From Niastella vici (GTDB lineage: Bacteria; Bacteroidota; Bacteroidia; Chitinophagales; Chitinophagaceae), in NCBI RefSeq assembly GCF_002077945.1, contig NZ_LVYD01000048.1:124001-188000 (forward strand): DNA of 64,000 bases. Direction: 5' to 3'. The notes under the pieces were generated by a model. It searched no databases. It was not told the DNA's origin and was given only the letters and a program-made list of their open reading frames with translations. Positions within the stretch are counted from its first letter, which is position 1, and each line of letters opens with the position of its first letter. This document shows positions 42,137-51,521 of the stretch, piece after piece. The translations under genes were made by a program, and so were the position numbers.

Positions 42137-43174
42137 CTACCGAATTACCTCATTTGATTTAACCGGAAAGAATAATGCGATGTGAGTTGGTCTTTTAAAT
42201 AATTTAATGCCATCTGAGGCGTTCGACAAAACCGTCCTTCCCGCGCCACTGATATCATCTAACCGGGTCACATACCCGGCATCTATATCGGTAACATAAA
42301 TGCGGTCGTTCTTATCTATCGCTATTCCAGCTGGTTTTACCAAATAATGACCACTTGCTCCGCCCGGGCCTATGCCTTCAAAAGATTGCATATTGCGGCC
42401 ATCCATATCGTCAATCCTTACTATTTTGGAACCATCCGGCTTCACATAATAGATCCTGTTCTTGCTGTCTACAGCAACGTCACTTACCGATTGAACCTGA
42501 CAGCCCCTGCCTCCATATTGTTGCCCGTCGTAGGTCTTCCATCCATCACCATTCATATTGTCGATACGCACAATTCGGTTGTTCCCAAGATCGGCTACAT
42601 AAATTCGACCGCTTGCATCAATCGTGATCCCAAAAGGATTTTTAAACTGGCCTGCACCCGATCCGGTTGATCCAAAACTGACGAGATTGGTGCCAGACAG
42701 ATCGTCGATCCGGATCACCTGTCCCAGATCTGCATCTGTAATATAGATCCGGCCCTGTCTGTCGCATGCTATTGCAGTAGGACGTTTTAACGGTCCGGTG
42801 AATTTGCCGAATTTTCTCGCCTCCTTAATGTACGGAGGTTGTGAGTACCCAACCCATACTACCTCATAAACATTCCCTTTGTTATCGGCGCCAATTCCCT
42901 GCACTCCAGACAAACGCTCTGTTATCACGTGGTTTTTGCCGGTAAAATCTTCCATAAGGAGCATGGGATAAGCCCCATTATCTACATACTCATCATATAC
43001 ATACATGGCAGGTTCCCTTACAATAACAGCAGTATTAATGACATTGACAGGTTTTTGCATTGGTTTTGCCAATTCAACATTTACCTTCTGCTGGGCTATT
43101 CCGGTGGAGCAAGTCGTTGAGCATAAAATAACGAACAACGCGTTCGCTACTATTTTAGCAGGTTTGGTTGACAT
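42137..43174 (-). CDS. NHL-repeat beta-propeller protein, secreted
   Basis: 345 residues with an N-terminal signal (ANALFVILCSTTCSTGIAQ; the Cys may serve as a lipobox). Six propeller blades are seen, each of the form 'P-x-x-I-A-x-D-x-x-G-R-I-Y-I-x-D-x-x-x-x-x-V-x-R-I-D-D', for example RPTAIACDRQGRIYITDADL, NPFGITIDASGRIYVADLGNN and KPAGIAIDKNDRIYVTDID. NHL propellers bind proteins, sugars or nucleic acid; some act as lyases. No catalytic residues could be assigned. It heads an operon with the truncated frame at 41922-42131. Confidence 0.82.
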   Translation of the reverse strand: MSTKPAKIVANALFVILCSTTCSTGIAQQKVNVELAKPMQKPVNVINTAVIVREPAMYVYDEYVDNGAYPMLLMEDFTGKNHVITERLSGVQGIGADNKGNVYEVVWVGYSQPPYIKEARKFGKFTGPLKRPTAIACDRQGRIYITDADLGQVIRIDDLSGTNLVSFGSTGSGAGQFKNPFGITIDASGRIYVADLGNNRIVRIDNMNGDGWKTYDGQQYGGRGCQVQSVSDVAVDSKNRIYYVKPDGSKIVRIDDMDGRNMQSFEGIGPGGASGHYLVKPAGIAIDKNDRIYVTDIDAGYVTRLDDISGAGRTVLSNASDGIKLFKRPTHIALFFPVKSNEVIR

Positions 43175-43233
43175 AATATTAAATTATTATACGCCAAAAT
43201 AAACAAAAAAAGGATATGAATAATATTCCAATG

Positions 43234-43261
43234 AAAAAGGGCCGCCTGGAACAGCGGCCCC
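43234..43261 (-). terminator. Terminator after the chitinase gene
   Basis: Read leftward, GGGCCGC pairs with GCGGCCC across an 8-nt loop and is followed by TTTTTC. It lies 26 bp past the chitinase stop. Confidence 0.85.
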
Positions 43262-43286
43262 TTCTCACATTATTGCGTGTGACCGC

Positions 43287-44897
43287 CTATTTCACAATTA
43301 CTTTTTGCACATAACTATTGCCCGCATTTTCAATTTTTACGAGGTATGTTCCTGGTAAATATTTTACCGGAATGTTAATAGTACCTGTGCCGGTTTTATA
43401 TTGAGCCAGTGTTTTACCAGTTATATCCATTACCGTTACATGTACAGGCGCATTGGCATTGTATTGTTTTACGGTAACAGTTAAAGCTGATCCTTTTTGT
43501 ACCGGGTTGGGGTAAATTCCTCCTTGGGTGCCCCCGGTAACAAAATTCAATGCTGCTGTTGCCACCCTTGTACCTGTTGCAGTAACGATGCCATATTTGA
43601 ACTTTTCCCAGCCCTGAATGCTTGTACGGTTACAGTTCATAGCCTGTGCGCCATTCTCTGAACTTACATACAAGCCATTGTTGCCACGCAACGAAATGGT
43701 ACTGTCTGCATTTACCAGCCAGTCAAACTGCTCCCAGCCCTGTGCAGTGGCGCGGTTGCAGGTCATGGCCTGCGCACCATTTTCAGATGACACAAATTTA
43801 TTCATGCTCTGCAACGTTACTTTTCCATTACCGGCGTCCCCTACAATAAACTGTTCCCAGCCCTGGGGCACAGTGCGGTTACAATTCATGGCCTTTGTAC
43901 CATTTTCTGAACTTACATACAATGCATTATTGCCCTGAAGCCAAATTGTTTTTCCTATGGGGGCTGTAACAACTGGACCACTACCACTCCTGTTCACTAC
44001 TACTTCATGAATAGCCGATACCAACGAGTACTGGCCGCTTACATCACCCGAAAGTTCCCACATCATAATACCCCCGCCCTGATCAAAAGCAAGGTTGGTT
44101 TTATTTTTAATGGTAGTAATTCCATTATACCCTTTCCCATTGTAGGTATCTGAATAAGGGTCAGCCCCCTGGGCCAGCAATTGCGCATACGTTTCCCAGG
44201 TAGGGCGGCAGTAAAAAGGAACGCCCAGAATGGCTTTGGCAGCCGGCACACCTCTTCCGCGCCAGTAATTCATACACTCAACCGCCAGGTTGTAGGTAGA
44301 ATGCTGGTAATCATTGTCGTCATATGCCATAATGGTCAAATAATCAACCGTATCGAAAACGCCGGTCACAATGTGGGTGCCATAATTACCGATAACCGCA
44401 ATAGTGCACAGCTTTCCATTGTTATGCATGGTAGCTGACAGCTGTTGCATCATGAGTAAGAAATTATTGGCTTCTGTTCCGTCAGATGGGTATTCCCAGT
44501 CAATGTCTATACCGTCGAGGTTATACTGGTTGGCAAAAGCCAGCATATTATTGGCAAAGTTGACACGGTTGGTTGCGCTGGCTACTATTCCATGAAAGCC
44601 ATCTCCTCCACCCCCACCGCCTACTGAGACCAGCACTTTCACCCCATTGGCGTGCGCAGCGGTAACCAGGCTTTGCAGCTTCGAAGGGTTTTCAATGGAC
44701 TGATACCCGCCATTGGAAGTGGGTATCAAAAAAGCATAATTTACATGTGTTAATTTGCTGAACTGGATATCACTTACCGAACCGGCCCAGGTAGGCAGGT
44801 ATCCTACTACTTTAAACTGCGCTTCTGCCGGTGTCATTAGTGATGACAGCAATACCAGCAGCATACAGTACATCATTCTGCATAAACTTGTTTTCAT
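43287..44897 (-). CDS. GH18 chitinase with beta-trefoil module and T9SS sorting domain
   Basis: 536 residues. Signal peptide 1-26 (MTPAEAQ). The GH18 barrel (about 28-305) has [14 protein letters not shown] and the catalytic [10 protein letters not shown] with acid E135, then [13 protein letters not shown] and [13 protein letters not shown]. Residues 315-440 carry three 'LYVSSENG...MNCNRT...GWEQF' repeats, the same fascin/ricin-like trefoil as in the GH16 protein at 36196. The end ([16 protein letters not shown]...[13 protein letters not shown]...KVIVK) is a T9SS type A sorting domain. It cleaves chitin outside the cell. The pairing with GH16 glucanase and proteases suits attack on fungal walls (inference). 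Confidence 0.94.
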   Translation of the reverse strand: MKTSLCRMMYCMLLVLLSSLMTPAEAQFKVVGYLPTWAGSVSDIQFSKLTHVNYAFLIPTSNGGYQSIENPSKLQSLVTAAHANGVKVLVSVGGGGGGDGFHGIVASATNRVNFANNMLAFANQYNLDGIDIDWEYPSDGTEANNFLLMMQQLSATMHNNGKLCTIAVIGNYGTHIVTGVFDTVDYLTIMAYDDNDYQHSTYNLAVECMNYWRGRGVPAAKAILGVPFYCRPTWETYAQLLAQGADPYSDTYNGKGYNGITTIKNKTNLAFDQGGGIMMWELSGDVSGQYSLVSAIHEVVVNRSGSGPVVTAPIGKTIWLQGNNALYVSSENGTKAMNCNRTVPQGWEQFIVGDAGNGKVTLQSMNKFVSSENGAQAMTCNRATAQGWEQFDWLVNADSTISLRGNNGLYVSSENGAQAMNCNRTSIQGWEKFKYGIVTATGTRVATAALNFVTGGTQGGIYPNPVQKGSALTVTVKQYNANAPVHVTVMDITGKTLAQYKTGTGTINIPVKYLPGTYLVKIENAGNSYVQKVIVK

Positions 44898-45223
44898 TTG
44901 GTAATTGGTTTAAATGTATTATGAATGGTATTAATGCATTGGAAGTTTATCTTAAAACTAATTTTATGGCGGCAGGTTGCCCGACAATAACCTGCCAGGA
45001 TTCTTCATCATGTTTTCAATTTTAATGGTTAACAAAAAACGTATACTGATTTACGGGGATGCTTAGGGGGATCAGTGCGAAGGGGATGCAAAGATGCAAT
45101 CAAAAAGGGGTGGATGCCAAAATTGAGGGTACGTCAAAAACTCTACAGCAGAAAACGGCTGTATGATTATCAGCATATTACAAAACACTCGCGCGTACTA
45201 TATTACGTAAACAGATAAAATCC
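44898..45223. other. 326-bp intergenic region with one inverted repeat
   Basis: Lies between the chitinase start and the sensor stop, both leftward genes. GGCAGGTT (44971-44978) and AACCTGCC (44989-44996) form a perfect 8-bp inverted repeat 74 bp upstream of the chitinase start, a candidate operator. The rest is plain, with a purine-rich stretch (GGGGATGC words) at about 45055-45115. Confidence 0.5.
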
Positions 45224-48130
45224 TCAACTGGTAACCGTAATTAAAAAATCGTACAGGTTGATGTCGTTCGAAGTAATACCCAGTTTTTTGCGCAGGCGGT
45301 ATCGCCCGGTTTCAACCCCGCGAATGGAGATATTCATCAGCTGGGCAATTTCCTTGGTGTTTAAGTTCAATCGAAGATAGGCTGCCAGTTTTAATTCGGA
45401 ACTGGTAAGTGCGGGACTATAATCTTTAAGCTTTTTCAAAAAATTAGCGTGCACCTGGTCAAAGTGACTGGTGAACTGCTCCCATTCCTGGGTAATGTCG
45501 AGTTCATTGTCAATTAAACGGATGATCTTTTCAAATTCTTTGGAACCGGCTTTGAACCCTTCGTTATTTCTAAATTCGTTCAGATCAACTTTTATTTTTG
45601 AAAAAACGCTCACTTTTCGAACGAGGTTCATGGCGGTAGAAGCCAGTTGCGCCTTTTTATGCTCAATATCGGCATGCAGTTTTTCGTTCGTGAGCCGAAT
45701 GATCTCCTGCTCATTTTTACCCCTCTCCAGTTCGTGAAACAGCTTCAGTTGCTTTTGCTGTTCTTCATATCGCTGTTGTTGTTGCAGCAGTTTTTGTTGT
45801 TCGCGGTGACGAAATTGCTGCTGCTGCCATTTATAAAACCAATACATTATGCCTGCAAACACACAGAAATATAACGAGTAAGCCCACCATGTTCTGTACC
45901 AGGGGGGCAAGATGGTAAAGGAAAAGCTGGCAATAGCCGATTCATTATCAAAGTTACTCCGGCTTTTTACCTGGAATATATAGTGGCCGGGCGGCAGATT
46001 GGTAAATTCCCGCTCTGATTTGTGGGTCCAGGCACACCAATCCTCATCCAATCCTTTTAAAAAATAGCTGTAAGAAATATGCTGCTGTTGACCGTATAAA
46101 ACTGCGCTACATTGAAAATTCAACGAGTTGAAGCGGTAATTTATCCTGGGTTCCAACCATTTTTTCCCGGGCTCAACATAGCCGCCATACAGGAGGTTTT
46201 CTTTTTTACCGGCCCGCTGCACCATCCTGATAAATGTAGTTAGCTGAAATTTACTTTTTTTATAACGTGCATAATTAAGATGAAAGAACCCTCTTTCAGC
46301 GGCGATCAACACATTGTTACTGTCGATAATATTTATATGTTCAAAGCCATCGGGCATGATCTTATCATCTAATTCCGGAATGTATATTAACCGGGGACCT
46401 CCACCCGACCGGTCAATTACCCCCACCCGTTTGTTGCTGCAAAACCAGATATTACCTGCCCCGTCTTCCTTCAGGTAATCGACCCGCAAAGTGCCAAACA
46501 GCTTATTAAAATAGCCGGAGGGTACAAATTCATTTCCTGTGGGGTCCAATTCAAAAATACCATTGTCGTTTGTCAGCACCACCCTGCCTGCAACCGGGTA
46601 CAGGTGGTTATTGTTTTTAGACAGGATCATTTTACGATCACTGTAACTCGTTGCCACCGGCCTTTTTTGTTCGTCAAAAGAAACCCTATACAACCCTCTG
46701 TAGGGATGAAGGGCCCAAATGGTGTTATTATTCTTTACTACAAAACGGGCCGACTCAAACGGTACGTACACATCGGAATAAATGAAGCGATTGTTTTTAT
46801 AATTGAAAAAGCTAATGCCGTTGTAAGTACCTGCCGCAATCACCGAAGAAGGGAAGCTATCGTTTAATGGAAGGAACGTCCAATAACCGGTTCCCTCATT
46901 AACAGGCACGGCTTTGTTGCCGTTCACCCAAAAAGCGCCTTTGTTATGAGCCAGCAACAATTGTCCGTTCACTTCCGAAACATTCCAAACCTGGCCCTTT
47001 GAGTTTTCGACCAGCGTAAATGAGCCAATGGTAAAACTAAGATCTGTACCGGCAGCTGACAGGCCCGTGCTGTATAAACCACTTGAAGTACCGAGGTATA
47101 ACTGGTTATTGTGAACAATAGAGCTGGTTCCGCTATTCCGGTCAACAGGTTCGGGAAAAATATTTTTAATAGCGTTATTCCAGGTAATACAAACAATACC
47201 ATTATCAAGCCCCATCCATAGATTTTGGTCCCTGTCGAGGTAAATGCATAAAACATTGTTGGTTTGAACACCTTCCCTGATTGTAAACCGTTGTATAAAT
47301 TTTCCTTCTTTATTTATAATAACACACCCGCCGAGACTGGTGTTCAGGGCGATCTTATCGGGTGACAGCAGGCGGGCGCCGGCTATGTTACTGGCAGCGA
47401 TCTCTTTAATATCCCTGCTTTCAAAACGCACCAGGGTATCATTTTTCAGAATAAACAAACCATGAGCTACAGAAGTAATTAACAGGCTGTCTTTCCCAAA
47501 ATGAGTTATACTTTTTATTTCAACATTTGCGGGCAGGCTGCCGGTCTTAATGCAGGGGATCCATTGGCTGTTCTTAAAACATACCAATCCCTTTTCGAAA
47601 TCATAGGCCAGTAGTTTGCCATCGGCATAGTCTAAAAATCCCCAGTTAATGCTGTTGTATACTTTAATAGTATGGCCATTGTACTCGAATATTTTTTTAC
47701 GGGAACAGAAGAAAATATGTTGCTGCACGATCTTTACATTCCATACATCTGTGAAATCATAATCACCAGGTTGCAAGCCGCTTCGCAAAGAAGTGTAGGT
47801 TAGTTCGCCATTTTTGTCCGGATAGAAATAACCAAATTCCTGTTGTGCGCCAACATATATTCTGTCATCCCTGTCAATTGCCAGGGACCGTACGGTAGTA
47901 GCATTGGGAAGTGAATAGATGCGCCAGAAAGTACCATCGAAGCTGAGCAGCCCATTGCTGTTGGCGAAATACATAATACCGCGGCGGTCCTGTGCTATAT
48001 CGCCATTTTGCCGCCCGGCTTTATAATCCTGCTTATAGTAGTTTAAGATAGTAGGAATACCGATCGTATTCTGTGCCCAGGTCAGTTGATTAAGGCATAA
48101 AACGGATATCAATAAAAATACTTTTTTCAT
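45224..48130 (-). CDS. Membrane one-component sensor: Reg_prop propeller, Y_Y_Y, TM, coiled coil, LuxR-type HTH
   Basis: 968 residues. Signal peptide 1-19 (QLTWAQ). Residues about 25-640 form a beta-propeller (GDIAQDRRGIMYFANSNGLLSFDG, VLCIYLDRDQNLWMGLDNGI, VDYLKEDGAGNIWFCSNKRV). A Y_Y_Y triple-tyrosine domain (YSYFLKGLDEDWCAWTHKSE...GHYIFQVKS) is at about 660-740, then one TM (AYSLYFCVFAGIMYWFY), a Gln/Arg coiled coil, and a C-terminal LuxR-like HTH (LTSSELKLAAYLRLNLNTKEIAQLMNIS). There is no kinase or receiver. It should sense a ligand in the periplasm and act on DNA from the membrane. It probably regulates nearby exported enzymes, but no target site is known. Confidence 0.88.
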   Translation of the reverse strand: MKKVFLLISVLCLNQLTWAQNTIGIPTILNYYKQDYKAGRQNGDIAQDRRGIMYFANSNGLLSFDGTFWRIYSLPNATTVRSLAIDRDDRIYVGAQQEFGYFYPDKNGELTYTSLRSGLQPGDYDFTDVWNVKIVQQHIFFCSRKKIFEYNGHTIKVYNSINWGFLDYADGKLLAYDFEKGLVCFKNSQWIPCIKTGSLPANVEIKSITHFGKDSLLITSVAHGLFILKNDTLVRFESRDIKEIAASNIAGARLLSPDKIALNTSLGGCVIINKEGKFIQRFTIREGVQTNNVLCIYLDRDQNLWMGLDNGIVCITWNNAIKNIFPEPVDRNSGTSSIVHNNQLYLGTSSGLYSTGLSAAGTDLSFTIGSFTLVENSKGQVWNVSEVNGQLLLAHNKGAFWVNGNKAVPVNEGTGYWTFLPLNDSFPSSVIAAGTYNGISFFNYKNNRFIYSDVYVPFESARFVVKNNNTIWALHPYRGLYRVSFDEQKRPVATSYSDRKMILSKNNNHLYPVAGRVVLTNDNGIFELDPTGNEFVPSGYFNKLFGTLRVDYLKEDGAGNIWFCSNKRVGVIDRSGGGPRLIYIPELDDKIMPDGFEHINIIDSNNVLIAAERGFFHLNYARYKKSKFQLTTFIRMVQRAGKKENLLYGGYVEPGKKWLEPRINYRFNSLNFQCSAVLYGQQQHISYSYFLKGLDEDWCAWTHKSEREFTNLPPGHYIFQVKSRSNFDNESAIASFSFTILPPWYRTWWAYSLYFCVFAGIMYWFYKWQQQQFRHREQQKLLQQQQRYEEQQKQLKLFHELERGKNEQEIIRLTNEKLHADIEHKKAQLASTAMNLVRKVSVFSKIKVDLNEFRNNEGFKAGSKEFEKIIRLIDNELDITQEWEQFTSHFDQVHANFLKKLKDYSPALTSSELKLAAYLRLNLNTKEIAQLMNISIRGVETGRYRLRKKLGITSNDINLYDFLITVTS

Positions 48131-48398
48131 AGGTAACTACCTGACAATTATATAGCATCATCTTTTGCACGGGGGATTATAGTGGTAGCTACGGAGAGTT
48201 ATGGGGGCAGGTTCTATTAAACTTTAAAAACAAATATAGGTTGCTGATAGAAATTGCCATATTGGCTTGATAACTTTATTTGTTAACATTTCTGTTTTCA
48301 ATGCCCGGCTTCAAACATATATTGATTAATGAGATGCTTAATGAATAAATTCTTCGTTAGCGACTTTATCAATTCCTTTCATTCATGGAACCGACCGG

Positions 48399-50867
48399 CT
48401 AATGAATTAGCTCAACGACACCTTTTCTTTCAACCAGGTTACCCATATAGTCAATGCCTGCTGCTTTCCAAACGAAGGTATTTGTAGTTTGCGAAGCTGC
48501 ATTCACCATCCCATTCCATCCCACATTAGACCGGGTAGAAAAAAATACCTGTTGTCCCCATCTATTATACACCGCGAAGTAACGGAATTCCTTTATTCCA
48601 ACTGGTATTGCTTTCAATACATCATTACGGCCATCGCCATTTGGCGTAAATGCATTGGGTACATATATTTCAGGCCCGGGATACACTTTTATGTTGATAT
48701 TGTCCATATCTGTGCAACCGGCCGGAGTAGTGGCTGTTATGGTATAGCTGGCAGGCTGATCAATTGATAGAACCGGGTCTTTTACTAATGGATTGCTTAA
48801 ACCCAAAGCCGGGGACCAGCTATAGTTTGTAAATCCGCTGTTATTCACATCTACCGCATTTAACTGAAATGAGCGATTGGCCATGATAACTGTATCGTTT
48901 CCTGCAAACACTTTGGCAGGTGGCGTTACGTTTACGGTAACGGTTGCAGGCTGAACAGAGGAGCAGCCGTTTGCATCAGTAACAGTAAGCTGATAAGTAA
49001 TGTTTTCAAGAGGTTTGTTAACTGCAGGGGTATAAGAATGAGGATTATCCAGATAAGTGGCCGGTGTCCAATAGCAGGTAATACCTCCGCTTCCCTGTAA
49101 AGCAGTACTTTGGCCATAACATATCGGTGGCACGATATCAGCTATAGCTTTAGGAGCAGGATTTACGAATACTATAACCGAATCTTTTTGAGTACATGGG
49201 CCAAGAGTGGCGGTAACATAATACTTTGTAGTAGTGGCAGGAGATGCTACAGGATTGGGAAGCGAAGCATTGTTCAACCCTGCGGAAGGCGTCCACACAA
49301 AGCTGTTGGTATTTGAAGTGGCCGATAAAGCACTGCTGGTTCCTTCGCAGATGGTTATAGCTGCACCTGCATCAACAACAAGATTATTAGTAAGTGGTAC
49401 CATGATGGCTGAAGATATTATACAACCATTAGCATCTTTTACACTGGCAGTATAGGTGCCTGACGGCAGATTGTTAAACATATAATTATTACCAAACACC
49501 GTACCATCAATACTATATTGCAACGGCAAGGTGCCACCAGTGCCGTTTATAGTTACCATACCATCGTTGTTGTTGCAACTGGCCGCAGAAGCGCTTACTG
49601 ATAATTGGGGCCCGCTGTTAAAGCCTATTATAATAGTGGTGGTATTGGTAGCGCCTGTTGCGTCTTTTATTGTAACCGTATAAGTTCCTGCTGCCAGTTG
49701 TGTAAAGGTGTTGCCTGGTTGAAAATTGATCCCATTAACCGAGTACAGATATGGTAATGTTCCGTTACTGCCTGTGGCGGTAATAGTGCCATTGGCTAAC
49801 CCACAGTTTGCACTCGTTCCTATGGCCGATACAGCCACACAATTCCTGTTAACCTGTGCACTTATTGATTTGGATTGCCCGGCACCGTCTTTCACCGTTA
49901 AATAATACGACCCGCTTGGCAGGCCTGTAAACGTGTTGCTGACCTGAAAGTTGATCCCATCTATCGTATAGGTATATGGCGGTGTGCCGCCCTGGGCAGT
50001 TACCGTAACAGTGCCATCGTTTCCACTACAGGTTTCATTGGTAGTAGTGACAGCCGGTGAGCAGGACGACAGGATTGTAAATACAAATATCCGTAAATTG
50101 CCTGCAGCATCTTTAATATATACCGGATAAATGCCGGGCCCAAGATTATTAAATGTACCATTACCTGTATAATTAATACCATCCAAAGAGTAGGTGTATG
50201 GAAGTGCTCCTCCTGAAGCAGCTGCAATTATGCGTCCATCATTTTGGCAGGCAGAGGCAGAGGCCGAAGAATATCCCAAACCAAAAAAACAGGGACCGCC
50301 GCCTCCTAACGCATATTTATATGAGCCTGTACAGCCGTTTGCATCTTTCACAAAAAAAACATATTCGCCCGGCAACAAATTAGGGAATACATTACCCGCC
50401 TGGTAATTTACACCATTCATGCTGTAAGTGTAAGGAGGCGCTCCCCCACTTGCGGCCAACGTTACAATGCCATCCCTCGTTGCACAGGTTGTTGGTATTG
50501 TAAAACCTGATACCTGCACAGATGGTGCCGAATAGGTACCGGATATATATATCGATACAGTTTGAATAGCGCCTGTTGCATCTTTAACAGTAAGGGTATA
50601 ATAGCCTGACGCAAGACCAGTAAAATAACCTATAGGATGAGGACCTGAGTTATTAAGGTCATAGCTATACGGCGCCGTTCCATTACTTGCGTGCGCAATC
50701 ATGCTGCCATTATTGTTACCACACAAAGCTCCCGTTGAAGTAACGTTTACTGTAATATTGCTGGCTGCTCTGGCAGGGTTATTGCCAGCTGTTTGACCTA
50801 TTCCTTTATTTATGTACAAGAGGCAACAGCACAGGATAAAAACCAGGACTTTCTTACAGGAGGGCAT
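48399..50867 (-). CDS. Large secreted SprB-repeat protein with T9SS type B (gliding) C-terminus
   Basis: 822 residues. Signal peptide 1-25. Seven or more tandem SprB-type repeats of about 70 residues (for example CSGNDGTVTVTAQGGTPPYT, then YTIDGINFQVSNTFTGLPSG, then YYLTVKDGAG) fill residues 35-500. Ig-like segments with 'ITICEGTSSALSATSN' and 'KDSVIVFVNPAP' follow, and the last ~90 residues (IYVPNAFTPNGDGRNDVLKA...FAVYNRWGQQVF...ERKGVVELIH) are the gliding-motility/CHU_C type B sorting domain. Such proteins are T9SS-exported surface adhesins; a role in adhesion or gliding is likely. Tandem repeats make the region prone to recombination. Confidence 0.88.
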   Translation of the reverse strand: MPSCKKVLVFILCCCLLYINKGIGQTAGNNPARAASNITVNVTSTGALCGNNNGSMIAHASNGTAPYSYDLNNSGPHPIGYFTGLASGYYTLTVKDATGAIQTVSIYISGTYSAPSVQVSGFTIPTTCATRDGIVTLAASGGAPPYTYSMNGVNYQAGNVFPNLLPGEYVFFVKDANGCTGSYKYALGGGGPCFFGLGYSSASASACQNDGRIIAAASGGALPYTYSLDGINYTGNGTFNNLGPGIYPVYIKDAAGNLRIFVFTILSSCSPAVTTTNETCSGNDGTVTVTAQGGTPPYTYTIDGINFQVSNTFTGLPSGSYYLTVKDGAGQSKSISAQVNRNCVAVSAIGTSANCGLANGTITATGSNGTLPYLYSVNGINFQPGNTFTQLAAGTYTVTIKDATGATNTTTIIIGFNSGPQLSVSASAASCNNNDGMVTINGTGGTLPLQYSIDGTVFGNNYMFNNLPSGTYTASVKDANGCIISSAIMVPLTNNLVVDAGAAITICEGTSSALSATSNTNSFVWTPSAGLNNASLPNPVASPATTTKYYVTATLGPCTQKDSVIVFVNPAPKAIADIVPPICYGQSTALQGSGGITCYWTPATYLDNPHSYTPAVNKPLENITYQLTVTDANGCSSVQPATVTVNVTPPAKVFAGNDTVIMANRSFQLNAVDVNNSGFTNYSWSPALGLSNPLVKDPVLSIDQPASYTITATTPAGCTDMDNINIKVYPGPEIYVPNAFTPNGDGRNDVLKAIPVGIKEFRYFAVYNRWGQQVFFSTRSNVGWNGMVNAASQTTNTFVWKAAGIDYMGNLVERKGVVELIH

Positions 50868-51521
50868 TGGGGATAACAGATTTAGGGATAATTATTTCTT
50901 AATATGATGTAGAAAAGCACGGAATTGATAACATCAATAAAAATCATGGCAAATTAAAAGAACCGGTGGGCATTGTCAAATTATTTGAATGGGTGTGCTG
51001 ATTTGACCAATAGGTGTGTAGTTTTTGGCAAAAACTGCGTAATCAAATCATCTTGTTATTGACTGTAAATAAGAAAAACTAACCCGTTCATTAGTTTTTA
51101 CGGTAAGTAGGTAAAATCTCCCCGCTTTACCCGCAAACAAGGTTTGTGAAAGAAAAACAGGAGGCGATAGAGAAAACAATTAAAATGATAGAAGATAGAC
51201 GTTAGAAAAGAGCCCTGCTAAAAGCGGGGCTTTTTTATGTCATTAATGTTATGGGTATTAGTTAAATAAAAAGGGCTCCAATGAAGCGCGCTGAATTTAT
51301 CACATTTTTCAGCCGGTTTATCACATTTTTATTATATACCGTGTAAGCATTTGTATCAACTAACACTAATCCATCAGTTTCGCGCAATAAGATCTCTAAA
51401 TTTGACCGTACACAGATCAATATTAACCATCATACCATACCTATTGGGACTAGGACTACGTATGCCCAATGTATACAGGATTTTTACTGAGGTTTTACAG
51501 GTTAGCAGGCATTATGCCTTT
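50868..51521. other. 654-bp intergenic region with gene remnant and orphan terminator
   Basis: Separates two large leftward T9SS genes. On the + strand a frame without a start codon (51107-51205) reads as a plausible charged protein tail and is followed 5 bp later by a terminator, suggesting the lost end of a rightward gene. An 86-codon + frame at 51351-51611 runs over the end of the downstream T9SS gene and is not called. Nothing else was seen. Confidence 0.5.
51211..51236 (+). terminator. Orphan + strand terminator
   Basis: AGCCCTGCT (51211-51219) pairs with AGCGGGGCT (51223-51231) with one G-U pair and a 3-nt loop, then TTTTT. No + strand gene ends here apart from a short frame without a start (stop at 51203-51205). 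Confidence 0.75.
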
